Positions 19,201-25,764 are shown, counted from the first letter of the stretch. The stretch is 64,000 nt of DNA from Halolamina litorea (GCF_026616205.1 NZ_JANHGR010000001.1:1488001-1552000); one strand, 5' to 3'. Notes: generated by a model from the sequence alone, not told the origin. Numbers and translations are program-made.

Positions 19201-19525
19201 AGAAGTGGTAGGCGGCTATCTGCGAGTGGGTCTTCCCCCCGCCAAACACGGTGTCAAGCGAGAGTAGCCCGTCCGCCCCGCTGAACTCACCAGCTTCCTT
19301 GCCGGCGTATCGCTTTGCGAGGAGGGTGAGCAAGTCCTGTAGACCGTCAGTCGCGTACGTTTTCGAGAAGAACGTTTCCGGGTCACCGTAGATGTCGGGT
19401 GCTTCGTCGGGCCTGAACACCACGTCCGAGAGCTTCGCAGCGAACTCGTTCTCCGAGAGCGTTCCCGAGAGCACGTCGTCGTGGGGAACACACGACTCGA
19501 AGAGGGTAGGAATTTCAGGAGCCAT
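16199..19525 (-). CDS. DUF499 AAA+ ATPase (BrxC/PglY-related)
   Basis: 1108 residues. Walker A is VFGGGKTH (93-100) and Walker B is GLVLIDEVAQYF (213-224). An arginine- and acid-rich ATPase body follows to about residue 850. The family (COG1483/DUF499) includes BrxC/PglY of BREX. Near residues 875-915 is a striking low-complexity linker: a run of Glu/Asp and then thirteen consecutive glycines, followed by a C-terminal alpha/beta domain of about 190 residues. It is the first gene of the operon; the promoter probably lies around 19559-19567, where TAATTTAC reads on the minus strand. In BREX the homologue is essential for defence and probably works on DNA. The role here is inferred from family and context. 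Confidence 0.92.
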   Translation of the reverse strand: MAPEIPTLFESCVPHDDVLSGTLSENEFAAKLSDVVFRPDEAPDIYGDPETFFSKTYATDGLQDLLTLLAKRYAGKEAGEFSGADGLLSLDTVFGGGKTHSQIAAYHFSRNPGVVENLDKYIVDEEVREEFESIKDDLSVRTAVFEGGYVSATNAKCNKEDENAPNTQTMWGELAYQLAGAEGYAKFSEYDDEQIAPGESDIVDLFDTLDDPGLVLIDEVAQYFEQAAAVGVEESTLADQTNSFLWSLMRASQNSDAVTVILSVSATAFEERAQEVQELIDDLDDISERTEHSVTPTEDDEVAAVLRHRLFESVDDSVASEVAEEYQNYYRRFEDELPDRVTKAEFRDQLERTYPFHPTLIDLLGKEIDTLPNFQRTRGALKLVSRAVHRIWNDDEGTNDQRHFVRTFDMHPSDEYVWSTLIELFEHIDQDLRTASKSDVFTREGKAACQYEDENWTPMGHPPIATHLGTSILWKSIVSGGNRGRGVNRRKLWEMILEPGVELDHYRDALKNLNETGSNPDTEAFFLYETENGLLRFKGEPKISKLITNEAQQIEAGVARNRLEQSIRGALGGGVFETIYDPQAPYEVPDEYDTVRLCVMGFDAVTVTGDLDEPPELLQTLANKTGNSPGSEKKRVYRNNVVFLVAGEQETDGALNHARRVKAMERILNGEAWEAELNSAQRDDLDERLQKESALLGESVRQSYRHLYYPDSGGLSNETIDSVNDSSDLHDIVFENLESLDKLITQDEGALGTTWFRTRIWQSDPDSMTTLEIRKLVSKRTDIRILLDPRPLRATIRDITVGKDGGDDEDLTSMSSFVFWDEDDRQGYCSEIMTVSTPEGEKTLADAEEMSTSLPMSSVLISDEHHVYGDGEKLLGAQELTFPVEEEEDDDGEEEEEDDIGGGGGGGGGGGGGISEPTTRSELSFNARTDTPKAVTGAFSEVNSAIDQRKMSLRDNYDVSSSDIVVEVDSIEIELEGDQVWERAWFISNKLKDLEGIGDATSIVFEYVAEGADTAGSVFEAGFEGSVDEFANHFGTNHIPESFISAGGDSEGEAVLMVDAASMEDNSREATLNALEEALDSLGGINNLELVVSGIVKEASEQSGEVSA

Positions 19526-19962
19526 CTGGTGTTGGTAGTACCGATGTGGGGGGGTCAGTAAATTAGTTGCGTCTGTGAGATGAGCCCCGCCAATTACTGA
19601 CCAACTTTGCTGTCAGAAATCCGTCCTACCAGTGTTGGCAGGTGGATTGCGAGGATAACCGACAGTGGGGCCCCCGTGGGACCCCCTGTAGGTAGTATAC
19701 CCTCGGCTAACCGAGGTTGTGTAATAGGGAAGTACAGAGAGTGTCCGGCGTGATTGTTGCTTATTTTCTTTGTTTAGTACGCTGAACCGGGGGTCTACTA
19801 CCAAAACTCCGCGAATCGGACCTGCCAACACTGGTAGGTCGGTAGTTCCCCGCAGTCGAAGGGGCCTCGGCTCCCTTTTCGGAGTCTCTACTGTGCTAAT
19901 TCGTACGTTTCAGGCGTATATATCGTTCCCGGTCAAGCCAGAAGTTCCACGGTTTTAGCTTC
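19526..19962. other. Intergenic region with long inverted repeat and hairpins
   Basis: This 437-base gap between the defence operon and the AbrB-like gene carries no gene. It holds a perfect 19-bp inverted repeat (entered separately), a strong hairpin CCTCGG-CTAA-CCGAGG near 19690-19710, GC runs, and near 19880-19925 a segment similar to one at 24515-24570. It probably contains the operon promoter and may be the remnant of a small mobile element. Confidence 0.5.
19625..19838. repeat. Perfect 19-bp inverted repeat bounding 214 bp
   Basis: CCTACCAGTGTTGGCAGGT at 19625-19643 and its exact reverse complement at 19820-19838 are separated by 176 bases. Similarity continues weakly inward (GGATTGCGAGG versus CGATTCGCGGA read from the other end). 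Terminal inverted repeats around about 200 bp resemble a MITE, but I see no clear target-site duplication outside. Alternatives are a cruciform regulatory site or paired binding sites for a dimeric protein. Confidence 0.7.
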
Positions 19963-20436
19963 TCAAACAGCGAGGACCTTCTCAATTCTCTTCTTCACCT
20001 CATCTGTGAGCTTTGATGTGGGAACAATCACGACGACTCCATTCTCACTTCGTCGATGAACCCTATCCCCGGGTTCCAACTCTAGCCGCTTCGCTGCGTC
20101 CGTAATAAGTATCCTGTGTCCGGCCTCTCCAAGAGGGGCCAGCGAAGTCACGCTTGACGGTCGTCGGCCGTCGTCGCCTTCGGTCGCAGCCAATAACTGG
20201 ACAAGCTCAGCCGGGTTCATCTGCTCTACTGGCCTCCCCCGTGTTGCCGCGTTGTAAAGTTCAATCCACCGCTCGGTCGACATTTGCTCGTGCGTGATGA
20301 GGATGATGTCTGGGTCTACTGCCGTGATGCGGAGGGAATCTCCGTTCACCCATTTGGCGCGGTTGATGAGGGCTGCACTCATGTATACCCCGTATGAGCT
20401 TTTGGCGTTTCCTCCGACGCTGTGGATGCGTACCAT
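19963..20436 (-). CDS. Tandem AbrB/SpoVT-like swapped-hairpin protein
   Basis: 157 residues with two segments of the swapped-hairpin type. The first, about 13-50, contains GVYMSAALINRAKWVNGDSL and then DIILITHEQ. The second, about 103-150, contains ILITDAAKRLELEPGDRV followed by GVVVIVP. Two such units in one chain could make a monomeric AbrB-like DNA-binding fold. These proteins often act as antitoxins or as transition-state regulators. No toxin gene is directly adjacent on the same strand, although the RelE gene lies 2 kb away. It could also regulate the defence operon downstream. The fold call is moderate; the first unit is the weaker of the two. Confidence 0.55.
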   Translation of the reverse strand: MVRIHSVGGNAKSSYGVYMSAALINRAKWVNGDSLRITAVDPDIILITHEQMSTERWIELYNAATRGRPVEQMNPAELVQLLAATEGDDGRRPSSVTSLAPLGEAGHRILITDAAKRLELEPGDRVHRRSENGVVVIVPTSKLTDEVKKRIEKVLAV

Positions 20437-20671
20437 CTACACCACCTCGACGTACGTGTCGGTGGGATTCTCCGGGAGGGATAGGCGACCGTCATAGCGA
20501 CACGACTGGTGATACTGCATAGTAGCAGGAACTGCAGTCCCGACTTTATCCGTATGTACAGCACGGTGGTTCACGCACCTCATAGCAGATGCTGCTACGT
20601 GCCTCGCTATCTCCGAGAAGTATCGATACGGCCCAAAAGGAGAACTAATGACAGGAAAAACTAGTAATCGC

Positions 20672-20678
20672 TAATATA
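20672..20678 (+). promoter_or_regulatory. Probable TATA box of the gene at 20703
   Basis: TAATATA lies 25-31 bases before the ATG at 20703, the usual spacing for a leaderless haloarchaeal transcript. Confidence 0.45.
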
Positions 20679-20702
20679 CTACTAACCATCTTTTCAAGTG
20701 CA

Positions 20703-21086
20703 ATGCTTACTGTACAAGAAGTAGATTCTGCTCTGGAAGCAGCAAGAGAGATGGCCGCTAGCAACGGAGAAACCCTTCAGGATTGGTATCGGTATGTTGG
20801 TCCGAATCAAGAACCGGTCCATCTCTACAGAGATGCTGAGGAGAAGCATCTGTTACAAGTAGCTCGTGGAGAAACACTAGTTGCACTTTGTAGACAAGTT
20901 GACGACCCAGAGAGTGATATTGGAGTGGAGGGTATCACATTCCACTACACCAAAAGAATCGAAATTCTTGAGGTCATCATCGCTTTCTTCCTCAAACCTG
21001 AAGGTGCTTTTGAGGCGCTACAGGATGCTGAGGGTGTAGAACGAATCGTGCTGTCCAAGTCAGAAGACGATGTTCCGTGGTCATAG
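20703..21086 (+). CDS. Hypothetical protein
   Basis: 127-residue acidic protein with no recognised family. The N-terminal helix (EVDSALEAAREMAASNGE) is followed by strand-like segments (HLLQVARGETLVALCRQV, GITFHYTKRI) and a helical C-terminus (EILEVIIAFFLKPEGAFEAL). A TATA-like box at 20672 fits leaderless transcription. It precedes the DUF7342 pair on the same strand, 87 bases from the chosen start of that gene. No function can be proposed. Confidence 0.55.
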   Translation: MLTVQEVDSALEAAREMAASNGETLQDWYRYVGPNQEPVHLYRDAEEKHLLQVARGETLVALCRQVDDPESDIGVEGITFHYTKRIEILEVIIAFFLKPEGAFEALQDAEGVERIVLSKSEDDVPWS

Positions 21087-21172
21087 AAGATACAGTCCAG
21101 CGAGCGACTCTCCATCCAATTATTTTGAGCAACCAAAATTATTTGAGTGGCGGCTGTCTAGCATGGCTAGAG

Positions 21173-21709
21173 ATGGTGAAGGCACCCACCGGGTCGTGGG
21201 AGGACGACATGACCGGGCGTGAGCGGGTCCGTGCAGTCGTCGAAATACTCAACGGCGCTGCCACGGTCTCGGAAATCGCGGACCGTGCAGAGGTCTCTCC
21301 GACTACTGCGGGCGATGAGTTAGAGCAGCTCGAATCAGACAACCGGGTTCGAAAGACCCTCGTCAACGACCAGAAGGGCTACGAGTTGAATCCAACGCGG
21401 CTGTTCTTCGATGAACTGACGGAACTTATCGAGGGGAACACCCGCGACGAACTCGAAGCACGGCTTGAGCAGCTGAAGTCTGAAGAGGAGGAGCTGCACG
21501 AAGAGTTCGAAGCCGATTCACTCGGTGAGCTTCGCGAACGCTTGGCGGAGCAGGAGCTATCTGCGGACGAGACCAGAGAGATTCGAAACGTGGTCTCGAC
21601 GTGGGAGGCCGTGAACACCGAGCTCACACTGGTCCGTCACGCCTTGCGGCTCTACGATGATGTAACGGAACTCGATACTGCCGCGGGGTCGTCAGCAGCG
21701 ACAGTCTAA
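21173..21709 (+). CDS. DUF7342-family winged-helix protein
   Basis: 178 residues from the ATG at 21173; an in-frame start at 21077 adds 32 residues of unlikely composition. The start DDMTGRERVRAVVEIL and the winged helix (TVSEIADRAEVSPTTAGDEL) are the hallmark of haloarchaeal DUF7342 proteins. A long coiled region (LEARLEQLKSEEEELHEEF) and the segment LSADETREIRNVVSTWEAVN complete the family pattern. Family members occur in two-gene units on chromosomes and plasmids. Here the partner begins 8 bases downstream. The role may be an antitoxin-like DNA-binding regulator, which is inference from the pairing. Confidence 0.8.
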   Translation: MVKAPTGSWEDDMTGRERVRAVVEILNGAATVSEIADRAEVSPTTAGDELEQLESDNRVRKTLVNDQKGYELNPTRLFFDELTELIEGNTRDELEARLEQLKSEEEELHEEFEADSLGELRERLAEQELSADETREIRNVVSTWEAVNTELTLVRHALRLYDDVTELDTAAGSSAATV

Positions 21710-21716
21710 CAGCAAC

Positions 21717-22214
21717 GTGATTTTTCTCGCTAACCGCGCCAATCTCCAGCTTCGGCGACTACACAGGGAACGAATCGTCAACCGCTTCGAGTCGGACGGC
21801 CGGTTCGAGACCGTAGAGTTCTCTCGGGCGGGTATCCGCTCTCCGGGACAGTACCGAGTCATTTCGGAGGTCAACCCACGAGTCTTCCTCGATGAACCAT
21901 CGTATCCGAGTGAAAATGCCCGAATCGAGGTAGGCTTCGACCGAGTCGGAAGCGCTGGTATGGAACACTACTGGATAAACTGGGTCGAACCCGAGCGGTC
22001 GTTGCTAGTTGGATGGCATCAGGACGATACCCACCCGGAGTTTGGAGAGGTGCATCTCCAAGTAAACGATGGAGACACGACGGTCGAGCATTCCGCGGCA
22101 GAGTTTATTGATTCACACCCGATGGATGTCTTGAGTCAGCGGCTGCACAAACTGGCAGACGTAGTTACTTCTGTCCAGTGGTCGGATAGCCGCCCGGTCG
22201 GGTTCGACTTGTGA
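21717..22214 (+). CDS. Partner protein of the DUF7342 regulator
   Basis: 165 residues starting at GTG, 8 bases after the DUF7342 stop, hence one transcript. The start (RLHRERIVNRFESDGRFETV) is basic and helical; the middle is beta-rich (RIEVGFDRVGS, YWINWVEPERSLLVGWHQDD, EVHLQVNDGDTT). I recognise no enzyme motif. As second gene of a widespread haloarchaeal pair it could be a toxin-like or effector partner. The alternative is a ligand-sensing subunit. Confidence 0.6.
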   Translation: MIFLANRANLQLRRLHRERIVNRFESDGRFETVEFSRAGIRSPGQYRVISEVNPRVFLDEPSYPSENARIEVGFDRVGSAGMEHYWINWVEPERSLLVGWHQDDTHPEFGEVHLQVNDGDTTVEHSAAEFIDSHPMDVLSQRLHKLADVVTSVQWSDSRPVGFDL

Positions 22215-22409
22215 AACAGGGGAGAGCCAGTTTCCAAGGTTCTAGCGTGGTTCTTTCTGAAACGACTATAGTTGGCCTGAGAGACACGGAAGCATGCTGG
22301 AAACCGTGAATCATTTCGATAGCTGATGTGTTGCTGCGGAGAAAATTATTTATATTCTGCTGATTTAGTAAAGCTCACCGAGTAGGCCATACCCAGACTC
22401 GCTCTGAAA

Positions 22410-22448
22410 ATAGGCTGAGAGCCCAGAATCTGCGGCTTTTCAGCCTAT
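22410..22448 (+). promoter_or_regulatory. Inverted repeat 1 upstream of the RelE-like gene
   Basis: ATAGGCTGA (22410-22418) and TCAGCCTAT (22440-22448) pair perfectly with a 21-base loop, and two or three further pairs are possible if G-U is allowed. It lies directly before the second hairpin, so the pair may form a tandem operator or a structured leader RNA. Confidence 0.6.
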
Positions 22449-22450
22449 AT

Positions 22451-22489
22451 CCACTGGACTGGGGGGAGTCTGTCTCTCCAGTTCAGTGG
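22451..22489 (+). promoter_or_regulatory. Inverted repeat 2 (12-bp stem) abutting the RelE-like start
   Basis: CCACTGGACTGG (22451-22462) pairs with CCAGTTCAGTGG (22478-22489) over 12 positions with one G-U, around a 15-base loop. The stem ends 7 bases before the ATG at 22497. The purine-rich GGAGAG (22488-22493) that could act as ribosome binding site begins inside its last pairs, so folding may limit toxin translation. Confidence 0.65.
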
Positions 22490-22496
22490 AGAGAAA

Positions 22497-22766
22497 ATGG
22501 CCTACGACATCACGTACACTGGTTCTGCGGAGGAGGCATTCGAGGGGCTTGAGAAGATAGAGCAGAGTTACATCCAGAAGAAGCTGAACCAGATTGCTAC
22601 CTCAGAGTTCCGCCACCCCGCCCAGTGGGACTTCAAGCGTCTGGAAGGCCAAGCTGAAGGGCGATTCCGTATTGGGAACGGTCTCCGCGTCTTCGCGGAT
22701 ATCGACGACACAGAAAAGACAATCCGAATCTACCGAACCGACCGCCGGGAAAACCTGTATCGGTAG
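22497..22766 (+). CDS. RelE/ParE-superfamily toxin-like protein
   Basis: 89 residues, the normal size for RelE toxins. Pattern: DITYTGSAEEAFEGLEKIEQ (strand and helix), HPAQWDFKRLEGQAEGRFRI (the strand carrying R and the 'G-x-x-R-x-R-x-G' region: GRFRIGNGLRVFADID) and a closing IRIYRTDRRENLYR. Bacterial and archaeal RelE enzymes cleave mRNA on the ribosome and are normally encoded with an antitoxin. No antitoxin gene lies immediately on either side; instead two hairpins occupy the 90 bases before the start. The family call is good; toxicity is untested. Confidence 0.85.
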   Translation: MAYDITYTGSAEEAFEGLEKIEQSYIQKKLNQIATSEFRHPAQWDFKRLEGQAEGRFRIGNGLRVFADIDDTEKTIRIYRTDRRENLYR

Positions 22767-22785
22767 CTGAGAGAGCAGACAACAC

Positions 22786-22986
22786 TCAGGCTTCCGTCTC
22801 AGCACTGTATTCCCCTGTATTCTCGTCTAGGAGACGAACGGCATCCCTGAATAACTCTCCCTCGGCAGTCCCTTCAAACTGCTCTAACGTTCCTTCCAGA
22901 ACAACCTTCTCAGTCCCGAGCTCTTGTATTTCGTCGGTTAGAGCCCGGGCGTCATGCGGCCGCCTATAGTCCCCAACGAGACAACT
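22786..22986 (-). pseudogene. Open fragment without a start codon
   Basis: About 66 codons end at TGA (22786-22788) and show typical haloarchaeal composition (RALTDEIQELGTEKVV, EQFEGTAEGELFRDAV). The frame is bounded upstream by a stop at 22987-22989, and no ATG or GTG lies near its beginning. It is therefore probably the 3' remnant of a truncated gene, converging on the RelE gene. The family is not recognised. Confidence 0.45.
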
Positions 22987-23064
22987 CTAACGAGGAATGT
23001 TGGTTGGATATTCCGACTTCACTAAACAAACATATTCATCACGCAATGGGCCATCGTTGACGAC

Positions 23065-23700
23065 ATGATTGGCATCGAAATATGGCGCTATGAAACAGGG
23101 TGCTGGAAATGCAGCACCGATATCCCAGTAGTGTATCCACGCGGTCTCGGGGGATTCGGTGGTGGGACATGGGAACCAGCAGGAAGTATCCTCGTGGACA
23201 AGGACTACTGTAACGTTGAGCGAACGTACTCAAAGACACAAGGGCAAGAGGTCTATGGTAATATCTGTCCTTCGTGCGGGGCGTATCAGGGCAATCACTT
23301 CATACACGAACAAGTCTTTGACTCCGTCGCAGCCTACCAGAGTTGGGACCGTGCACGTGAGGACTACGAGGTAATCGACATTGTTGAGGTCCCGTATCCG
23401 TGTCAGGATTGTGGAACTGAGCTCACCTACAAACGCAGTCCACAAGTCTGTGATGAGTGTCTACATCATCGTGAGGTCGAGGACTCGCTCGGAGAGAGCG
23501 TTGAATTAGAATACTGCGAAGTCTGTGATGGCATACTTCACCCAGAGCATCGTGCTAACCACCATACTTCGTACGACCCTGAAGAGACGATGCTGGTGTG
23601 CGATACGTGCCACGCCAAGATACACCATAAGCCCGGATTCCGAGAGGACCTCGTCCCCGGAATGAGCCGGACCGAGGCTAAGCGGCAGGGTTTCATTTAA
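23065..23700 (+). CDS. Multi-zinc protein with HNH-like C-terminus
   Basis: 211 residues with six C-x2-C pairs (C13/16, C68/71, C113/116, C129/132, C151/154, C179/182), so at least two or three zinc ribbons. The C-terminal part HRANHHTSYDPEETMLVCDT then CHAKIHH has the order His-His, Cys pair, and His-x3-His of HNH (beta-beta-alpha-metal) nucleases. A few bases separate it from a membrane-protein gene on the same strand (12 bases), so the two probably share a transcript. A DNA-cutting or nucleic-acid-binding role is likely; the specific system is unknown. Confidence 0.65.
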   Translation: MIGIEIWRYETGCWKCSTDIPVVYPRGLGGFGGGTWEPAGSILVDKDYCNVERTYSKTQGQEVYGNICPSCGAYQGNHFIHEQVFDSVAAYQSWDRAREDYEVIDIVEVPYPCQDCGTELTYKRSPQVCDECLHHREVEDSLGESVELEYCEVCDGILHPEHRANHHTSYDPEETMLVCDTCHAKIHHKPGFREDLVPGMSRTEAKRQGFI

Positions 23701-23712
23701 CAGAAGAAACTA

Positions 23713-24288
23713 ATGTCGATTACTGACTCCCTTTCAGAGAAAGAGGAGCAAGCAGCGGCACTCGTTCTGATTGCGTTTTTCGGTGTCATCGTACTCCGAA
23801 GCTACAGCTATTATGACGTTTCTGAGCTGATTGAGCTCCTTCTCTATGCTGTGGTTGTACAGGTCCTGACCCAGCACCTCTCGATTACTGATTTTCCGGG
23901 ACTGAAAAGCCGTGTTAAGACTGTCATCGTATTTATCGCGATAAGTGCAGCTGCGGTCTTCTACGGGGAGATGCTTCGACAAGGTCTCCAAAGATTACTC
24001 GGGACGGTTTACGCTATTCAGGTACTTGGGGTGGTCTTCCTCTTGTCGAACGTGTATCTGGGCCTCATACGAAATCCCACGGGGTCAATCGGGAGTGTCC
24101 TTGGACTGGATGAAGATGTGAATTTGTATGGAATCGTCATCCCTGCAACGACGGCTGTGATTTTGCCGGCTCTGCACTATTCCCTCGGGTTGAATCTAGT
24201 GAACGTTGAGTCAATAGGGGGAATGCTCATCGTCGGTAGCCTGTGCGCTGCTACTGGCTACTTGAGTTACGATTACTGTGAAGAGTAA
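23713..24288 (+). CDS. Multi-pass membrane protein
   Basis: 191 residues with about five or six predicted membrane segments: near 15-32 (AAALVLIAFFGVIVL), 38-55, 70-88 (VIVFIAISAAAVFYG), 100-118 (AIQVLGVVFLLSNVYLGL), 137-155 and 167-185. No motif of a known transporter is seen. It is 12 bases behind the HNH-like zinc protein, suggesting a two-gene unit of cytoplasmic nucleic-acid protein plus membrane protein, an arrangement common in defence modules. That reading is inference. Confidence 0.6.
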   Translation: MSITDSLSEKEEQAAALVLIAFFGVIVLRSYSYYDVSELIELLLYAVVVQVLTQHLSITDFPGLKSRVKTVIVFIAISAAAVFYGEMLRQGLQRLLGTVYAIQVLGVVFLLSNVYLGLIRNPTGSIGSVLGLDEDVNLYGIVIPATTAVILPALHYSLGLNLVNVESIGGMLIVGSLCAATGYLSYDYCEE

Positions 24289-24361
24289 GACGTTCAGAGA
24301 TGACTGTGGAAGTGTGGAATGTGCTTAAGATTCAAGATGATGAGTATAGGGAGATGACCAA

Positions 24362-24559
24362 TTAAAGCTCGACGTGTCGTTCTCCAGTAAGAGGACAGTC
24401 CACCTCCACCTGTTTGACCTTGACGACCCGGGGACAGGGCCAATCTGTGGATATATTAGCTTTGATTAACCCAAAATGAGTGAGTTGGTATCCTACCGCT
24501 TCTGGAGCGGCCCTAACCCTCGAATTGGGGTCTCCACAGTGGACTAAACGGCGTTTCAA
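24362..24559 (-). CDS. Possible small protein (weakly supported)
   Basis: 65-residue frame starting at TTG. The protein has three cysteines and a compact pattern (GYQLTHFGLIKANISTDWPC, VEVDCPLTGERHVEL). Its first 60 bases resemble the segment at 19880-19925, where the same reading frame is interrupted by a stop; a decayed second copy would support the frame being a real, mobile gene. The rare start codon and the small size keep this tentative. No family recognised. Confidence 0.35.
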   Translation of the reverse strand: MKRRLVHCGDPNSRVRAAPEAVGYQLTHFGLIKANISTDWPCPRVVKVKQVEVDCPLTGERHVEL

Positions 24560-24570
24560 GCGTATCTAGA
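24515..24570. repeat. Segment similar to 19870-19925
   Basis: GGGTCTCCACAGTGGACTAA and GGCGTTTCAAGCGTATCTA here match GGAGTCTCTACTGTGCTAA and TACGTTTCAGGCGTATATA at about 19882-19923, in the same orientation and order. Roughly three of four positions agree by eye. This is either a dispersed repeat or two copies of one regulatory or coding segment. Confidence 0.5.
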
Positions 24571-24679
24571 AACGACAACCAGTATCTGGGCTCGAGATAT
24601 TCAGACCTTCTCGATTATAAGCCGGATTCACTATGTCAAAACTTCACAAATTTTGAGGTTTGTAGACTGCCCAAGAATT

Positions 24680-25066
24680 TCACAATAGAGTGCTTCCGTC
24701 ACAGTCTACACACCAGATTGTATATCTGACGCGAGGCGGGCTGTTGTTGGCCGACCGCTCCGTCCTTCTGATGTCCACGTACGAATCATCAGGAAGGATA
24801 TCAACCCCACACTTAGAACACTGAACCGCCGTTTGAGGTGCAGTAGTCTGGACAGGTCCGTAATCCCCGGTATAGACTTTTTCGCCGGGGTACCATCGAA
24901 CCGAGTTGCCGTCAGAAACCAGCCATCCGTACTTTTCGATTGTACGTAGTACACGCCGTGCTGCGTGTTTCTCGCTATTGTTGAACTCAAGTTCCCCGAG
25001 TGTGAAGCTCTGTCCCCTATTAGCGAGCGAGAGAGCGGTGTCCCAGATTTGGTCTTGAAGAGTCAT
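24680..25066 (-). CDS. Winged-helix plus zinc-ribbon protein
   Basis: 128 residues. Residues about 1-60 form a winged helix (DTALSLANRGQSFTLGELEF, AARRVLRTIEKYGWLVSDG, then a wing). Residues about 82-122 hold a zinc site, CSKCGVDI and WCVDCDG. The combination suggests a DNA-binding regulator. Its start overlaps the stop of the 233-residue gene upstream by four bases, so the two are translationally coupled. Confidence 0.6.
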   Translation of the reverse strand: MTLQDQIWDTALSLANRGQSFTLGELEFNNSEKHAARRVLRTIEKYGWLVSDGNSVRWYPGEKVYTGDYGPVQTTAPQTAVQCSKCGVDILPDDSYVDIRRTERSANNSPPRVRYTIWCVDCDGSTLL

Positions 25067-25764
25067 ACTGAGTGCTCTGACTCATCGTATGGGATGATTC
25101 TCTCAGCGCCAATGATGCTCGGGACGTGGTCGGCCAGAATTACTGTAGGGATTCCGAAATGACGGAGAACGTCCTCCGGGCGGATAGTCCCCTCCACCGC
25201 ACGAATTGACCAGCCTGATGGTATGATTTCGTCATCTTCCCACTCAGATAGCGTCTCGTGGGGGAATCCGCGTTCTGTATTTGAGAAGCCATCCCTGTCA
25301 TGGTTTATAGCAATAATGACATTTGCTTTGTCGTCCTGTGGTTCCGAATTCAGGGCGTCGTCGATATGGCTCCACCTGTGACCCTTCTCACCGGACTTCT
25401 CTCTGATTGGTTTGAGATGCTGCAGAGCTACCGATGGCGTCGAATCGAGCTCGATAGTAACCCGTGAACCCGAATTGGTGGGGATGTCCGCACCGGGATG
25501 CTCTGGAAGACCGATTTCTACCAGCGTAGAGTTGACCAGTCGTACTCGGTAATCGCAGCGAAGGTCTTCACACTCTCCCTCTCGGAAATCGTCGATGCTC
25601 TCTAGCCAGTGAATCCCGAGGTTCTGCAGGTTCTCTGTCACAATCAGATGGCCAGCTAGCGTGTTGAGAGAGTAGTTACCCATCTTGCTTACCGGCTTCC
25701 TGAAACCAGTAAATGTGGAGGGGCAGTCTTCTGGTTGGTCAAGAAGGTAGTCGGGACTCATCAT
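25063..25764 (-). CDS. Uncharacterised protein coupled to a winged-helix gene
   Basis: 233 residues with no family I recognise. It begins MMSPDYLLDQ and contains GNYSLNTLAGHLIVTENLQN, a beta-rich middle (YRVRLVNSTLVEIGL, RVTIELDSTP) and an alpha/beta end with possible acidic active-site residues (NVIIAINHDRDGF, GIPTVILADHVPS). Coupling to a DNA-binding partner and location just downstream of the HerA operon on the same strand suggest an accessory function of that region. Function unknown. Confidence 0.55.
   Translation of the reverse strand: MMSPDYLLDQPEDCPSTFTGFRKPVSKMGNYSLNTLAGHLIVTENLQNLGIHWLESIDDFREGECEDLRCDYRVRLVNSTLVEIGLPEHPGADIPTNSGSRVTIELDSTPSVALQHLKPIREKSGEKGHRWSHIDDALNSEPQDDKANVIIAINHDRDGFSNTERGFPHETLSEWEDDEIIPSGWSIRAVEGTIRPEDVLRHFGIPTVILADHVPSIIGAERIIPYDESEHSV

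Noticed and set aside
19625-19838. Calling the inverted repeat a definite MITE
   Set aside because: No target-site duplication and no second copy visible; listed only as an inverted repeat.
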